In this document: positions 7,694-17,013 of the stretch, piece by piece
Numbering within the stretch: the first letter of the stretch is position 1
Layout: each line of letters begins with the position of its first letter
NCBI GenBank assembly: GCA_937916465.1
Contig: CALFTK010000047.1
Coordinates: 1 to 43,933, forward strand
DNA: 43,933 nucleotides
Direction of reading: 5' to 3'
Source: an uncultured Bacteroidales bacterium
GTDB taxonomy: Bacteria > Bacteroidota > Bacteroidia > Bacteroidales > Bacteroidaceae
Position numbers and translations under genes: made by a program
The notes under the pieces: generated by a model
The model's database searches: none
The model's input: the letters and a program-made list of their open reading frames with translations, nothing else
Told to the model about the DNA's origin: nothing

Positions 7694-8314
7694 ATGTTTA
7701 TGAAAAAATTGACTTTTATTATTGGACTTATTATTTGTTGTTGCACAGTGTTTGCACAAGAAAACGAAAAACCTGGTAAAAACGGTGCATGGTTTACCAT
7801 TAAAGGTGGTTTAACATTGGCAGACAATGATATTACTCATGTTACAGCATCAAATATTGGTGAAGAGAATAGTTATAAAGGCTTCTTTATAGGTCCTGCT
7901 TTCAGTTTTCAAGGCAAAAGACTATTAGGTCTGGATTTCGGTGCTATGTATTCACATTCCGGCATGAAAATTGAAGGTGGCGACAACTACAAGAACGATT
8001 ACATAATGTTCCCTGTATCACTTACTCTTAATATTGGAGTTCCACAGTTCAGTGTAATAGGTTTGGTTGGACCACAGTGGAACATCCGAATGGGAGATCT
8101 GGAAGAGTTCTTTGTTGAAGCAGAAGAGATAAAGAGAGTCCAGACCACCACAAACATAGGTCTGGGTGTTAGAATATTGAACAAAGTCGATGCTATTGTA
8201 AACTACAACGTACCTTATTCTGTAGTAAAAGACAATATTAACGATTTTGAAACTATGACCAAGATGATTGACAAGTATAAGACTATTCAATTCATGCTTG
8301 CTTGGAGATTCTGA
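7694..8314 (+). CDS. Outer-membrane beta-barrel protein (PorT-like superfamily), copy 1
   Basis: A 206-residue protein with a signal peptide ending FAQ; a second ATG two codons in (7700) is an equally likely start. The mature part alternates short hydrophobic/aromatic strands with charged turns and ends in an aromatic residue (LAWRF), as expected for a small 8-strand barrel of the Bacteroidota outer-membrane beta-barrel families. It is clearly related to the next gene: shared patterns include YKGFFIGP, VSL-x-NIG, VGPQWN and AIVNYNVP. Function is unknown. It follows the type IX operon but has its own terminator and promoter signals, so a link to secretion is only suggestive. Confidence 0.8.
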   Translation: MFMKKLTFIIGLIICCCTVFAQENEKPGKNGAWFTIKGGLTLADNDITHVTASNIGEENSYKGFFIGPAFSFQGKRLLGLDFGAMYSHSGMKIEGGDNYKNDYIMFPVSLTLNIGVPQFSVIGLVGPQWNIRMGDLEEFFVEAEEIKRVQTTTNIGLGVRILNKVDAIVNYNVPYSVVKDNINDFETMTKMIDKYKTIQFMLAWRF

Positions 8315-8347
8315 CAGAATTTTTACATAATTATAAACAATTAGAAG

Positions 8348-9055
8348 ATGAAAAAATTATTTGCAGTTTGTGGCTTGGCATTATTGATGACCATCCCAGC
8401 TTCAGCACAGTTATCATGGGGTATCCGTGCAGGTGTAAATGCTGTTAACAATGATGTAACAGCTATTGACAAAGAATCTGTTACAAGTAAAGATAGTTAT
8501 ACAGGTTTCTTTGTAGGTCCTATGATGGAATTCCAGATTCCAATTATTGGCGCAGGTGTTGATGCTGCTATTCTCTATTCACAGAAAGGTATGGAAATAC
8601 CTGAACATGATGCAATTAAAGAACAGGCTATTGCTATTCCAGTGAGTCTGAAATATACTCTAGGTTTGGGCAATTTCTTAGGTGCTTTTGTTCAGGCCGG
8701 TCCACAGTTAAACTACAACCTCGGTGAATTGACAACACTCTATCAGGACGAAGTTAAAGGTGATAATATTCAGTCCGGTTTTGCAGACGTTAAAGAGTTT
8801 GCAATGAACAGAATGGTATGGAGCATGAACTTAGGTGTTGGTGTTAAACTATTCAACCACTTGCAGGCAGCTGTTAACTACAACATTCCTCTTACACCAA
8901 GCGGTGCATACACTCTTTATGAAAATATTGAGACAGGTACTAATGACAATGCCAACTTGATGGATAGAATAGAAGCTATTGGTGATGCAAAGAAGAAAGG
9001 AGAAGAGGCTTACAAATCAAGAGTTCTTCAGTTCTCTGTAACTTACACATTCTAA
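8348..9055 (+). CDS. Outer-membrane beta-barrel protein (PorT-like superfamily), copy 2
   Basis: A 235-residue paralogue of the preceding protein, with a signal peptide cleaved after PASA or SAQ and a C-terminal aromatic end VTYTF. Matching segments include YTGFFVGP, PVSLKYTLG, QAGPQLNYN, NLGVGVKLF and AAVNYNIP. It is longer than copy 1 mainly through an insertion at about 165-190 and a longer last loop. The two genes lie 33 bases apart, consistent with one transcript that ends at the hairpin 9078-9107. The exact role is unknown. Confidence 0.82.
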   Translation: MKKLFAVCGLALLMTIPASAQLSWGIRAGVNAVNNDVTAIDKESVTSKDSYTGFFVGPMMEFQIPIIGAGVDAAILYSQKGMEIPEHDAIKEQAIAIPVSLKYTLGLGNFLGAFVQAGPQLNYNLGELTTLYQDEVKGDNIQSGFADVKEFAMNRMVWSMNLGVGVKLFNHLQAAVNYNIPLTPSGAYTLYENIETGTNDNANLMDRIEAIGDAKKKGEEAYKSRVLQFSVTYTF

Positions 9056-9077
9056 TTTAGGATTAAAACATAAAATT

Positions 9078-9115
9078 GGGCCCTCCCGATATACTTCGGG
9101 TGGGCTCTTTTTTTT
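9078..9115 (+). terminator. Intrinsic terminator after the barrel pair
   Basis: GGGCCCTCCCGA (9078-9089) pairs with TCGGGTGGGCTC (9096-9107) with one mismatch and one wobble, and is followed by eight T residues. This is a canonical Rho-independent terminator. Confidence 0.85.
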
Positions 9116-9122
9116 ACTTTTG
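9115..9122 (+). promoter_or_regulatory. -7 box of the priA promoter
   Basis: TACTTTTG is a perfect TAnnTTTG, 18 bases before the priA ATG. It shares its first T with the terminator T tract. No good -33 box is visible. Confidence 0.55.
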
Positions 9123-9140
9123 TAAAAATATTGCATAGAG

Positions 9141-11408
9141 ATGGATATGTTTGCTGACATAATTCTACCTGTACCACTTAACAGACTATTTACATACAGC
9201 GTACCCCCAGCACTGGAATCGGATATAGCTCCGGGCAAACGTGTATGTGTACCTTTTGGTCGTGGCAGACATCTTACCGGAATTGTTTCAGTTATTCACA
9301 ACAACAGGCCTACAGAATATCAGGTTAAAGATATAGAAAAGGTGATGGATATAGATATCCCTACTCTACTTCCATATCAGATAGAACTGATAGATTGGAT
9401 ATCCAGATACTATCTGTGCACCCCCGGAGATACCCTAAAGATGTTACTCCCAAATTCTTTAAGACCGGAATCGGAGAATCAAAAAGATGGTTATCGTCCC
9501 AAAACGGAACAATTCGTAAAATTGTCTGAACATATAGACAGAAGCAATAGAGAGAACATACTTGAAAGGATAAAGAGAGCCAGGAAACAGCAAGATGTAA
9601 TAAATATATATTTCGAACTATCGGCCTACAATTTTGAAGATGGTTCTTGTAAACCCGTATCCAAACGACAATTACAAGAACATATAGAATCCAAAACAGC
9701 CCTTCAAGCACTTATTGCAAATGGAATTCTGGAACAGTATCAGGTTGAAACAGGTCGTCTGCCTGAATATAGTGGTACATCTGTCACACCACATCCGCTT
9801 ACTGATGAACAGGAACGCGCATATTCAGATATAAAGAACCATTTCAAACAAAAGAATACAGTTTTGCTACATGGCATAACATCATCGGGAAAAACAGAAA
9901 TATACATAAAACTTATAAAAGAGGAGATAGAGAGGGGTAAACAGGTTCTGTATCTGCTTCCAGAAATAGCTTTGACAACCCAGATAATGTACAGGCTGCG
10001 AGAGGTATTTGGTAACAGCATGTGTATATATCATTCAAACTGTACCGATAACATACGTGCAGAGATTTGGCAGAGACAACTCTCTGACCATCCATTCAGT
10101 TTGGTTTTGGGTACCCGATCGGCAGTAATGCTTCCATTTAGAAATTTGGGACTTGTAGTGGTTGACGAAGAGCACGAAAACAGTTATAAACAGGAAGATC
10201 CTGCACCCCGTTATAATGCGCGTAACGTGGCAATTGTGATGGCTGCCAAGTGTAGAGCAAAAACTCTGCTCGGGTCTGCCACTCCATCGTTTGAAAGTTA
10301 TGCAAATGCCATTTGGGAAAAGTACGGACTTGTATCACTCAATACAAGATACGGTAATATAGAACTGCCCAAAGTTGAGGTAGTAGATATTACTGATATG
10401 AGGAAGAGAAAGTATATGAAGGGAGCTTTCTCACCACAACTTATAGAGGCCATTACAGAGACTATAGATAATGGCGGACAGGTTATTCTGTTCCACAACA
10501 GAAGAGGCTACTCCGCTACTGTAGAGTGCAGAGAGTGCGGTTGGGTTCAGAAGTGTAAGAACTGCGATGTTAGCCTTACCTACCACAAGAGTCGTAACGC
10601 AGCCGTATGTCATTACTGTGGCAAACACTATCCTGTAGCAAAGGTGTGCCCTGAGTGTGAATCAACACATCTCGCTGAGATTGGTTACGGAACCGAACGC
10701 ATAGCCGAGCAGCTGATACAACTGGTCCCACAAGCCAAAATATCCATTATGGATTCTGACACTTCCAAAGGAAGTTATGAGGATATAATAAGAGATTTCC
10801 AGGATGGGGTAAACAACGTGCTTATTGGTACTCAGATGATATCCAAAGGATTTGATTTTGACAATGTTTATTTGGTAGGCATATTGCAAGCGGACACTAT
10901 GATGAACTTCCCTGATTTTCGTGCAGCAGAACGTGCTTATCAACTTATGGAGCAGGTAGTTGGACGCGCCGGAAGACGTAACAAACGTGGTCGGGTAATA
11001 ATCCAGACACTGCAGCCCGAAAACCAAATAATTGAGATGCTGCAGTCACATAAATACAGACCATTTTTCAACCAACAGATGGAAGAGCGCCACATATTTG
11101 CCTATCCGCCCTATACCCGTATGGTCATAATAAAACTTAAAGAGAGCAATGAACAGATTGTAAACGAAGCAGCTGCCATACTTTGTAGAGAATTGGGAAA
11201 TCTGTTTGGCCATGACAAGGTGCTTGGTCCGGATGCACCAATAGTATCTAAGGTGAGAATGCAACACATCAGAAACATAATCCTTAAAACAGACCATAAG
11301 AGCGGTTTTCTAAACACGCGCAAAATGATAGACAAGGCTTTGGAACCTATTGAAAAAGAGAACAGATTCCGCTATGTAAAAATTAGCTTTGACGTTGATC
11401 CGCTTTGA
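9141..11408 (+). CDS. priA: Primosomal replication restart helicase PriA
   Basis: A 755-residue superfamily 2 helicase that reloads the replisome at stalled forks. The 3'-DNA-binding domain (about 1-105) precedes the helicase core. Walker A is GITSSGKT (near residue 245), the DEEH Walker B box is near 341 (VVVDEEHENSYKQED), and motif V/VI segments lie near 565-620 (GTQMISKGFDF, QVVGRAGRR). Zinc-binding cysteines occur as repeated CxxC pairs between about 457 and 513 (CRECGW, CKNC, CHYCGK, CPEC). The last 26 bases overlap the 3' end of the convergent HD-domain gene. Confidence 0.97.
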   Translation: MDMFADIILPVPLNRLFTYSVPPALESDIAPGKRVCVPFGRGRHLTGIVSVIHNNRPTEYQVKDIEKVMDIDIPTLLPYQIELIDWISRYYLCTPGDTLKMLLPNSLRPESENQKDGYRPKTEQFVKLSEHIDRSNRENILERIKRARKQQDVINIYFELSAYNFEDGSCKPVSKRQLQEHIESKTALQALIANGILEQYQVETGRLPEYSGTSVTPHPLTDEQERAYSDIKNHFKQKNTVLLHGITSSGKTEIYIKLIKEEIERGKQVLYLLPEIALTTQIMYRLREVFGNSMCIYHSNCTDNIRAEIWQRQLSDHPFSLVLGTRSAVMLPFRNLGLVVVDEEHENSYKQEDPAPRYNARNVAIVMAAKCRAKTLLGSATPSFESYANAIWEKYGLVSLNTRYGNIELPKVEVVDITDMRKRKYMKGAFSPQLIEAITETIDNGGQVILFHNRRGYSATVECRECGWVQKCKNCDVSLTYHKSRNAAVCHYCGKHYPVAKVCPECESTHLAEIGYGTERIAEQLIQLVPQAKISIMDSDTSKGSYEDIIRDFQDGVNNVLIGTQMISKGFDFDNVYLVGILQADTMMNFPDFRAAERAYQLMEQVVGRAGRRNKRGRVIIQTLQPENQIIEMLQSHKYRPFFNQQMEERHIFAYPPYTRMVIIKLKESNEQIVNEAAAILCRELGNLFGHDKVLGPDAPIVSKVRMQHIRNIILKTDHKSGFLNTRKMIDKALEPIEKENRFRYVKISFDVDPL

Positions 11409-13461
11409 GTGGTTCAGGATAGCTTATTCTAGTATGATACATAGTTTTCAATTTCTCTTTAAACACCTCCTTAATTCTGCCTATATCCTTATATGTCAAT
11501 GGAGATTCTGCAAAGAATCTTTCAGACTCCTGATAATCCACTATCTTATCCACTAAATTTGATATGCTCTCTTCTGTTATCTCATTCAGGCTACGCGAAG
11601 CAGCTTCAACAGCATCGGCCATCATAAGAATTGCAGATTCTTTTGTCTGTGGATTAGGACCGGGATAACTAAAGTCGGCAATATTCACATCTGAATCCGG
11701 ATTAAGTTGTTGCTGTTTTACATAAAAATATCTGGCAACTCCATTACCGTGATGCAATCTGATGAAGTCACTTATTGATTCCGGCAGCCCATGTTTTTCG
11801 GCTATTTTTAATCCTTCATATACATGATTGATGATTATGCGAGCACTCTCTATAGGAGTCAGATTATCATGCGGATTTGTCCCGTTCTGATTCTCTACAA
11901 AAAATGGAGGATTGGCTAATTTTCCTATATCGTGATAGAGTGCAGCAGTACGCACCAACTGAACATTTGCTCCAACATAATTAGCTGCTTCGGCCGCAAG
12001 TGTAGATACCTGCATACTATGCTGAAATGTTCCCGGAGCATTTTCTGCAAGCTGACGAAGCAGAGGGTTGTTAATATTTGATAGTTCTATTAAAGTGACA
12101 TTCGATATAAAACCAAACAGTTTCTCCACAACAAATAGCAACGGGTATATCAATAACAACAAAATGGAATTAATTGCAAAATAGATAAACATCTTTAAAT
12201 CGATATTTTCAAGACTCTCCAACTGAATCATCTGAATAGATATCCAAATAAGAGAATAGGTTAAGAATATCATAAATGTTGTTCTTAGTATTTGCGAACG
12301 CTGAGACAACTCTTTAAGAGTATAAATAGCAACCAAACCGGTACCTGTCTGCAACAGGATATATTCATACGGCATTGACACAACTATTGAAGTGGCCAGT
12401 ACAAACACCAAATAAGCCATAAATGCCGTTCTTGAATCTAAAAATATTCTATATGCAATGGCCAACATTGCACAAGGAATCATAAATACGCTCCAGTTTG
12501 TGTACTCTACATATAATCCAATTATCACTGCAAATAGGGTAAGAGTACTAAAAATAAATATTAACTGCGATTTGCTATCAATACTATTCAATCTATATAG
12601 TTTCAAATATACAAACAGACAACAAAACATAAGCGATACAAAAAGTATCTGTCCACCCCATGTCATTGCTTTGAATTCATTTGAAGTAGTACGTTCAGAC
12701 ATCATATTCATATATGAATCAATAATCATCGCTGTCTCTTCTGTTACTATATCACCCTGATCAATAATCTTCTGATTTGTAACCACCTTACCTCTAAAAT
12801 GCGATATATTACTCTCCTGATCTTTTAAATCCTTATCGGAACGCTCTTTGTCATAAATAAGGTTTGGAGTGATGAAATTCTCTAAATTATGTTGTATCAA
12901 CAGATATCTGTCAATAGGAGAAATCTGCACCTGCGTAAGTTCCTGATAAGCCTTTTTTTCATTATCAATCTGATTGATTGCTACAAATGTCGATGTATTT
13001 CCGGCGTAAATTCTTATGTACTCTTTACTCTCCTCTTCCAGCATAGATTCATCCTGGGCCGATATAATACCTTTTTCGTACAGGCTGACAAGTTTGTCTT
13101 TTATTACATTATAGCTGTGTATGGAAATGGTTTTGTATAAGGTATCGGAATAGTACTCCTCAAAAGATTGAACCATTTTGTGCATTACATCTGCATTTCT
13201 GCTGAAATATGGAGAAAACGAAGCATGCAGACTATCCAATTCTTGCTGATATGCCGCATCACTCTTTTCAATTGAAAAATTAAATGGTGCTATCAGGACA
13301 TCGTATGTCCACGGTTTACCTATTGTGTAATCATAATACTCCGATCTACTTTTAGGCATAAAATAGACTGTAAGTAACACTGATAGTATCAGAAGCAGTA
13401 CTATTAACACATTATTTTTCTTTGGCGATAGTCTCTCTTTATCCCTATTTATCTTACCCAT
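11383..13461 (-). CDS. pgpH: 7TM-HD membrane phosphodiesterase, PgpH type (c-di-AMP)
   Basis: A 692-residue membrane protein with the PgpH/YqfF layout. One N-terminal transmembrane helix (about 18-35) is followed by an extracytoplasmic 7TMR-HDED domain (about 45-270), about seven transmembrane helices (about 275-460) and a cytoplasmic HDIG domain. Metal-binding residues are visible in ALYHDIGK, in the NPHDNLTP and INHVYEG segments, and in RLHHG. Characterised relatives hydrolyse cyclic di-AMP and so affect potassium and osmotic balance. That substrate is inferred from the family. It is transcribed divergently from gltX and ends inside priA. Confidence 0.88.
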   Translation of the reverse strand: MGKINRDKERLSPKKNNVLIVLLLILSVLLTVYFMPKSRSEYYDYTIGKPWTYDVLIAPFNFSIEKSDAAYQQELDSLHASFSPYFSRNADVMHKMVQSFEEYYSDTLYKTISIHSYNVIKDKLVSLYEKGIISAQDESMLEEESKEYIRIYAGNTSTFVAINQIDNEKKAYQELTQVQISPIDRYLLIQHNLENFITPNLIYDKERSDKDLKDQESNISHFRGKVVTNQKIIDQGDIVTEETAMIIDSYMNMMSERTTSNEFKAMTWGGQILFVSLMFCCLFVYLKLYRLNSIDSKSQLIFIFSTLTLFAVIIGLYVEYTNWSVFMIPCAMLAIAYRIFLDSRTAFMAYLVFVLATSIVVSMPYEYILLQTGTGLVAIYTLKELSQRSQILRTTFMIFLTYSLIWISIQMIQLESLENIDLKMFIYFAINSILLLLIYPLLFVVEKLFGFISNVTLIELSNINNPLLRQLAENAPGTFQHSMQVSTLAAEAANYVGANVQLVRTAALYHDIGKLANPPFFVENQNGTNPHDNLTPIESARIIINHVYEGLKIAEKHGLPESISDFIRLHHGNGVARYFYVKQQQLNPDSDVNIADFSYPGPNPQTKESAILMMADAVEAASRSLNEITEESISNLVDKIVDYQESERFFAESPLTYKDIGRIKEVFKEKLKTMYHTRISYPEPLKADQRQS

Positions 13462-13498
13462 TTTGTTTCAAAGTTTATGTTATTTCTATTTGCGGATA

Positions 13499-13550
13499 TA
13501 AAAGTACATTTTTTAGGTTATAAATAAGTGGTTTTTTTATTGTACTTTTG
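13499..13550. promoter_or_regulatory. Divergent pgpH/gltX promoters with mirrored -7 boxes
   Basis: On the plus strand TACTTTTG (13543-13550) is a perfect -7 box for gltX. On the minus strand TACTTTTA (13506-13499) is a one-mismatch -7 box for pgpH. The boxes make a 9-bp inverted repeat, AAAAGTACA (13500-13508) and TGTACTTTT (13541-13549). Clear -33 boxes are not seen. Confidence 0.55.
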
Positions 13551-13576
13551 CAAGCGTTATTAAATATTTGCAGATT

Positions 13577-15106
13577 ATGACCGATAACATTACTAAAAAT
13601 AGACCGATAAGAGTACGTTTTGCACCAAGTCCAACAGGACCTTTACATATAGGAGGTGTACGTACAGCACTATATAATTACCTCTTTGCCCGCCAACACA
13701 ATGGTTCTTTCATTTTTAGAATTGAAGATACTGATTCCAACCGTTTTGTACCCGGAGCAGAAGAGTATATTTTGGAATCTTTCCGTTGGTTAGGAATAGA
13801 ATTCGACGAAGGAGTGTCATTTGGTGGCAACTACGGCCCATACAGACAATCTGAGCGCAGAGATATATACAAAAAGTATGTGGACATTCTTTTGGAAGAA
13901 GGAAAGGCCTACATAGCATTTGATACTCCGGCTGAATTAGAAGCTGCTCGTACTGAAATTCCAAATTTCCAATACGATGCTTCTACCAGAATGAATATGC
14001 GTAATTCACTTTCAATGTCGGCAGAAGATGTCAAATCACTTATTGAAGCCGGTCATCAGTATGTAGTACGTTTCTTAATTGAACCTGGACGCGATGTTCA
14101 AGTAAATGACCTTATTAGAGGAAAGGTAATAGTAAATTCATCAATCCTTGATGATAAAGTACTGTATAAATCGGCCGACCAGCTGCCTACATATCACCTT
14201 GCAAACATAGTAGATGATCATCTTATGGAGGTATCTCACGTTATTCGCGGTGAAGAGTGGCTGCCATCTGCTCCATTACATGTATTGCTATACGAAGCTT
14301 TCGGTTGGAGTGACACTATGCCCGAATTTGCACATTTACCACTTCTTCTCAAACCGGAAGGTAATGGTAAACTGAGTAAACGCGACGGTGACCGTTTGGG
14401 ATTCCCTGTATTCCCATTGGAATGGAAAGATCCAAAGAGTGGAGAAATTTCATCAGGTTACAGAGAAAAGGATTACCTGCCTGAAGCAGTTATAAATTTC
14501 CTGGCACTATTGGGATGGAATCCGGGTAACGACCAAGAGATAATGAGCTTGGAAGAGATGGTACAACTATTCAATCTGGAAAAGTGCAGCAAAGCAGGCG
14601 CACGTTTCAATTATCAGAAATTGGTATGGTTTAACCATGAATATATAATGAACAAAAGCGACGAAGAGGTTGCCGATTTGTTCAAACCTGTATTGGAATC
14701 AAACGGAGTTAACGAAAGCCGAGAACGTATAATAAAAGCTGTAAGTTTAGTCAAAAACAGAGTAAACTTTGTTGGTGAACTATGGAATCAAACCTCCTAT
14801 CTATTCAAAGCGCCTGAATCATACGATGAGAAATCGCTCAAGAAGTGGTGGAAAGATGAAGCTCCACAAACTACTGCCGAACTCTGTGATTTCATTGAAA
14901 ACGAACCCGTCTTTGAAGGTTCAGTGCTGGAACCACGAGTTATGGAGTGGATTGCATCAAAAGGTTACGGCATTGGCAAAGTAATGAATGCACTTCGCGT
15001 AACATTAGTTGGGGCAGCTGTAGGGCCACACATCTTTGAAATAACAGATTTCATTGGAAAAGAAGAGACCTTGTCACGAGCTAGAAAAGCCATAGCTTCA
15101 CTTTAA
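13577..15106 (+). CDS. gltX: Glutamate--tRNA ligase
   Basis: A 509-residue class I aminoacyl-tRNA synthetase that charges tRNA-Glu. The start is ATG 13577 (MTDNITKN); a TTG nine bases upstream is also in frame but less likely. The HIGH signature appears as HIGG at about 24-27 after RFAPSPTGPL, and the KMSKS motif as KLSKRDG near 265. The anticodon-binding helical domain fills the C-terminal third. waaA starts 19 bases downstream, suggesting cotranscription. Confidence 0.97.
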   Translation: MTDNITKNRPIRVRFAPSPTGPLHIGGVRTALYNYLFARQHNGSFIFRIEDTDSNRFVPGAEEYILESFRWLGIEFDEGVSFGGNYGPYRQSERRDIYKKYVDILLEEGKAYIAFDTPAELEAARTEIPNFQYDASTRMNMRNSLSMSAEDVKSLIEAGHQYVVRFLIEPGRDVQVNDLIRGKVIVNSSILDDKVLYKSADQLPTYHLANIVDDHLMEVSHVIRGEEWLPSAPLHVLLYEAFGWSDTMPEFAHLPLLLKPEGNGKLSKRDGDRLGFPVFPLEWKDPKSGEISSGYREKDYLPEAVINFLALLGWNPGNDQEIMSLEEMVQLFNLEKCSKAGARFNYQKLVWFNHEYIMNKSDEEVADLFKPVLESNGVNESRERIIKAVSLVKNRVNFVGELWNQTSYLFKAPESYDEKSLKKWWKDEAPQTTAELCDFIENEPVFEGSVLEPRVMEWIASKGYGIGKVMNALRVTLVGAAVGPHIFEITDFIGKEETLSRARKAIASL

Positions 15107-15125
15107 TAAACAACAAGTTTTAGTA

Positions 15126-16355
15126 ATGTTTTTATATTCTATTGCTTTTTCGTTTTATGCTGTCAGTGTCAACATTGCCGCTTTATTCAATAAAAAGGCA
15201 AGATTACTTGTGAAAGGACATCGCAAGATATTTGACACACTTAAAAAGGATGTTGACAAGAATAGCAAATATTTATGGTTTCATGCCTCATCACTGGGAG
15301 AATTTGAACAGGGAAGACCTTTAATAGAACGTATTCATAAGAGTCATCCTGAATGTAAGATTCTGCTTACATTTTTTTCGCCATCAGGCTATGAAGTCAG
15401 AAAGGATTACAAATATGCAGATGTAGTTTGTTACATGCCTTTTGATATAGGTTGTAACGTAAGAAGATTCTTTAAGCATATCAATATTGAAAAGGCTTTC
15501 TTTATTAAATATGAATTCTGGCCAAATTTCCTGAAAGGTTTGCACAAACGCGGTATTGATACATATAGTGTATCTTCTATATTCCGTGACAATCAATCTT
15601 TCTTTAAATGGTATGGTAAGATGTATGCTAAATCTCTTACATACTTTAAGCACCTGTTTGTTCAAGACAGACATTCAAAGGATCTTTTGGCTAAAATAGG
15701 TATAAAGAATGTCTCTATAGTAGGCGATACCCGTTGCGATAGAGTTACAGAAGTAGCTCAAGCTGCAAAACAGTATCCGCTTATTGAAAAATTTGTAAAT
15801 GGTAGTCCCACCTTTATTGCAGGCAGTTCCTGGCCTTTGGACGAACAGGTATATGCTCCCTATTTTAACGACAAGAACAACTGGAAAATAATAATTGCTT
15901 CACACGAAATTGACGAAGAAAGACTTATAGAGATTGAACATACATTTGCTGTTCATAACCCTATACGTCTGTCGCAAGCAGAAGATTCTGAAAGATTAGA
16001 ACATAGCAACTGTTTAATTATTGATTGTTTTGGAATGCTCTCCTCCATCTACAGATATGGTCACGTTGCATATATTGGCGGTGGATTTGGGGTTGGCATA
16101 CATAATATATTGGAAGCAGCTGTGTTTGATATACCTGTACTGTTTGGTCCTAACAATCAACGTTTCCGCGAAGCTCAGGAACTGAAAAAGATAAAGGGTG
16201 GATTTGAAATTGAAGATTCATACACTTTCCGCATATTGATGGATAAATTCATAAGTGATCCCGCCTTTATGAAAAAAGCGGGATACAATGCTGGTGAATA
16301 TGTACGTAAAAATTGTGGTACATCTGACCAGATTCTATGTGAAATAGGTTTGTGA
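15126..16355 (+). CDS. waaA: 3-deoxy-D-manno-octulosonic acid (Kdo) transferase
   Basis: A 409-residue GT30 glycosyltransferase that adds Kdo to the lipid A precursor at the inner-membrane cytoplasmic face, an essential step for lipopolysaccharide. An N-terminal hydrophobic anchor (about 1-20) is followed by the family segments HASSLGEFEQG (probable catalytic Glu region), IKYEFWPN and, in the second Rossmann half, AGSSWPLDE, YIGGGFGVGIHNILEAA and FGPNNQRFREA. The length is normal. The gene ends two bases before the convergent carbonic-anhydrase gene, leaving no room for a terminator. Confidence 0.93.
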   Translation: MFLYSIAFSFYAVSVNIAALFNKKARLLVKGHRKIFDTLKKDVDKNSKYLWFHASSLGEFEQGRPLIERIHKSHPECKILLTFFSPSGYEVRKDYKYADVVCYMPFDIGCNVRRFFKHINIEKAFFIKYEFWPNFLKGLHKRGIDTYSVSSIFRDNQSFFKWYGKMYAKSLTYFKHLFVQDRHSKDLLAKIGIKNVSIVGDTRCDRVTEVAQAAKQYPLIEKFVNGSPTFIAGSSWPLDEQVYAPYFNDKNNWKIIIASHEIDEERLIEIEHTFAVHNPIRLSQAEDSERLEHSNCLIIDCFGMLSSIYRYGHVAYIGGGFGVGIHNILEAAVFDIPVLFGPNNQRFREAQELKKIKGGFEIEDSYTFRILMDKFISDPAFMKKAGYNAGEYVRKNCGTSDQILCEIGL

Positions 16356-16357
16356 CA

Positions 16358-16885
16358 CTATTCCTGATTCTCATCTTTATACCAGCCTGCGTACATGTGA
16401 TAATCGCGGGCTATGCGTTGGTTTATCTCTTTTGCCTGTTCGGGATCTACATCCTTTACATACTTGGCCGGTACTCCTGCCCATATGGTATTAGGGGCTA
16501 CTACAGTTTTACTAAGTACAACCGAACCGGCAGCAACAATTGCCCCTTCGCCTATAACTGCATTATCCAATACTACTGAACCCATTCCTATCAAAGCATT
16601 GTCTTTAATAGTTGCACCATGAATTGTTACATTGTGACCTACAGATACATTATCGCCAATATCTGTTTTAGAACGCTGATAGAGAGTATGTATAACCGTA
16701 CCATCCTGAATATTGGTACCGTTGCCTATACGTATTGAGTTTACGTCACCACGTAAAACTGAACCAAACCATATACTGCATCCCTCTCCTATTACCACAT
16801 CGCCAATGATTGCTGCATTGTCTGCCAAGAAACAATCATCACCTATTTCGGGTGTAAAACCCCTAACTGATTTAATTATTGCCAT
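16358..16885 (-). CDS. Gamma-class carbonic anhydrase-like hexapeptide-repeat protein
   Basis: A 175-residue left-handed parallel beta-helix protein built from hexapeptide repeats (I/V-G-x-x-x-x). The three family zinc-ligand histidines are present: His66 (TVIHTL), His84 (VGHNV) and His89 (TIHG). Proteins of this family (Cam, CaiE/PaaY/YrdA groups) form trimers with metal sites between subunits. Some hydrate CO2, others have no proven activity. It is divergent from mdh and convergent with waaA. A one-mismatch -7 box TAATTTCG (minus strand, 16922-16915) could drive it. Confidence 0.88.
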   Translation of the reverse strand: MAIIKSVRGFTPEIGDDCFLADNAAIIGDVVIGEGCSIWFGSVLRGDVNSIRIGNGTNIQDGTVIHTLYQRSKTDIGDNVSVGHNVTIHGATIKDNALIGMGSVVLDNAVIGEGAIVAAGSVVLSKTVVAPNTIWAGVPAKYVKDVDPEQAKEINQRIARDYHMYAGWYKDENQE

Positions 16886-16968
16886 ACCTTTATGTTGTTT
16901 TTTATTTCATACTGCGAAATTAATGCAAGTTTTTCGAATTAAAATACCAAAATAAAGAGAGTTTGCAT

Positions 16969-16976
16969 TACTTTTG
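16969..16976 (+). promoter_or_regulatory. -7 box of the mdh promoter
   Basis: TACTTTTG is a perfect TAnnTTTG, 37 bases ahead of the mdh ATG. No TTTG at the expected -33 spacing. Confidence 0.55.
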
Positions 16977-17013
16977 TAGCAAATCGATTTCACAAATACT
17001 AAAATATTGCAAT

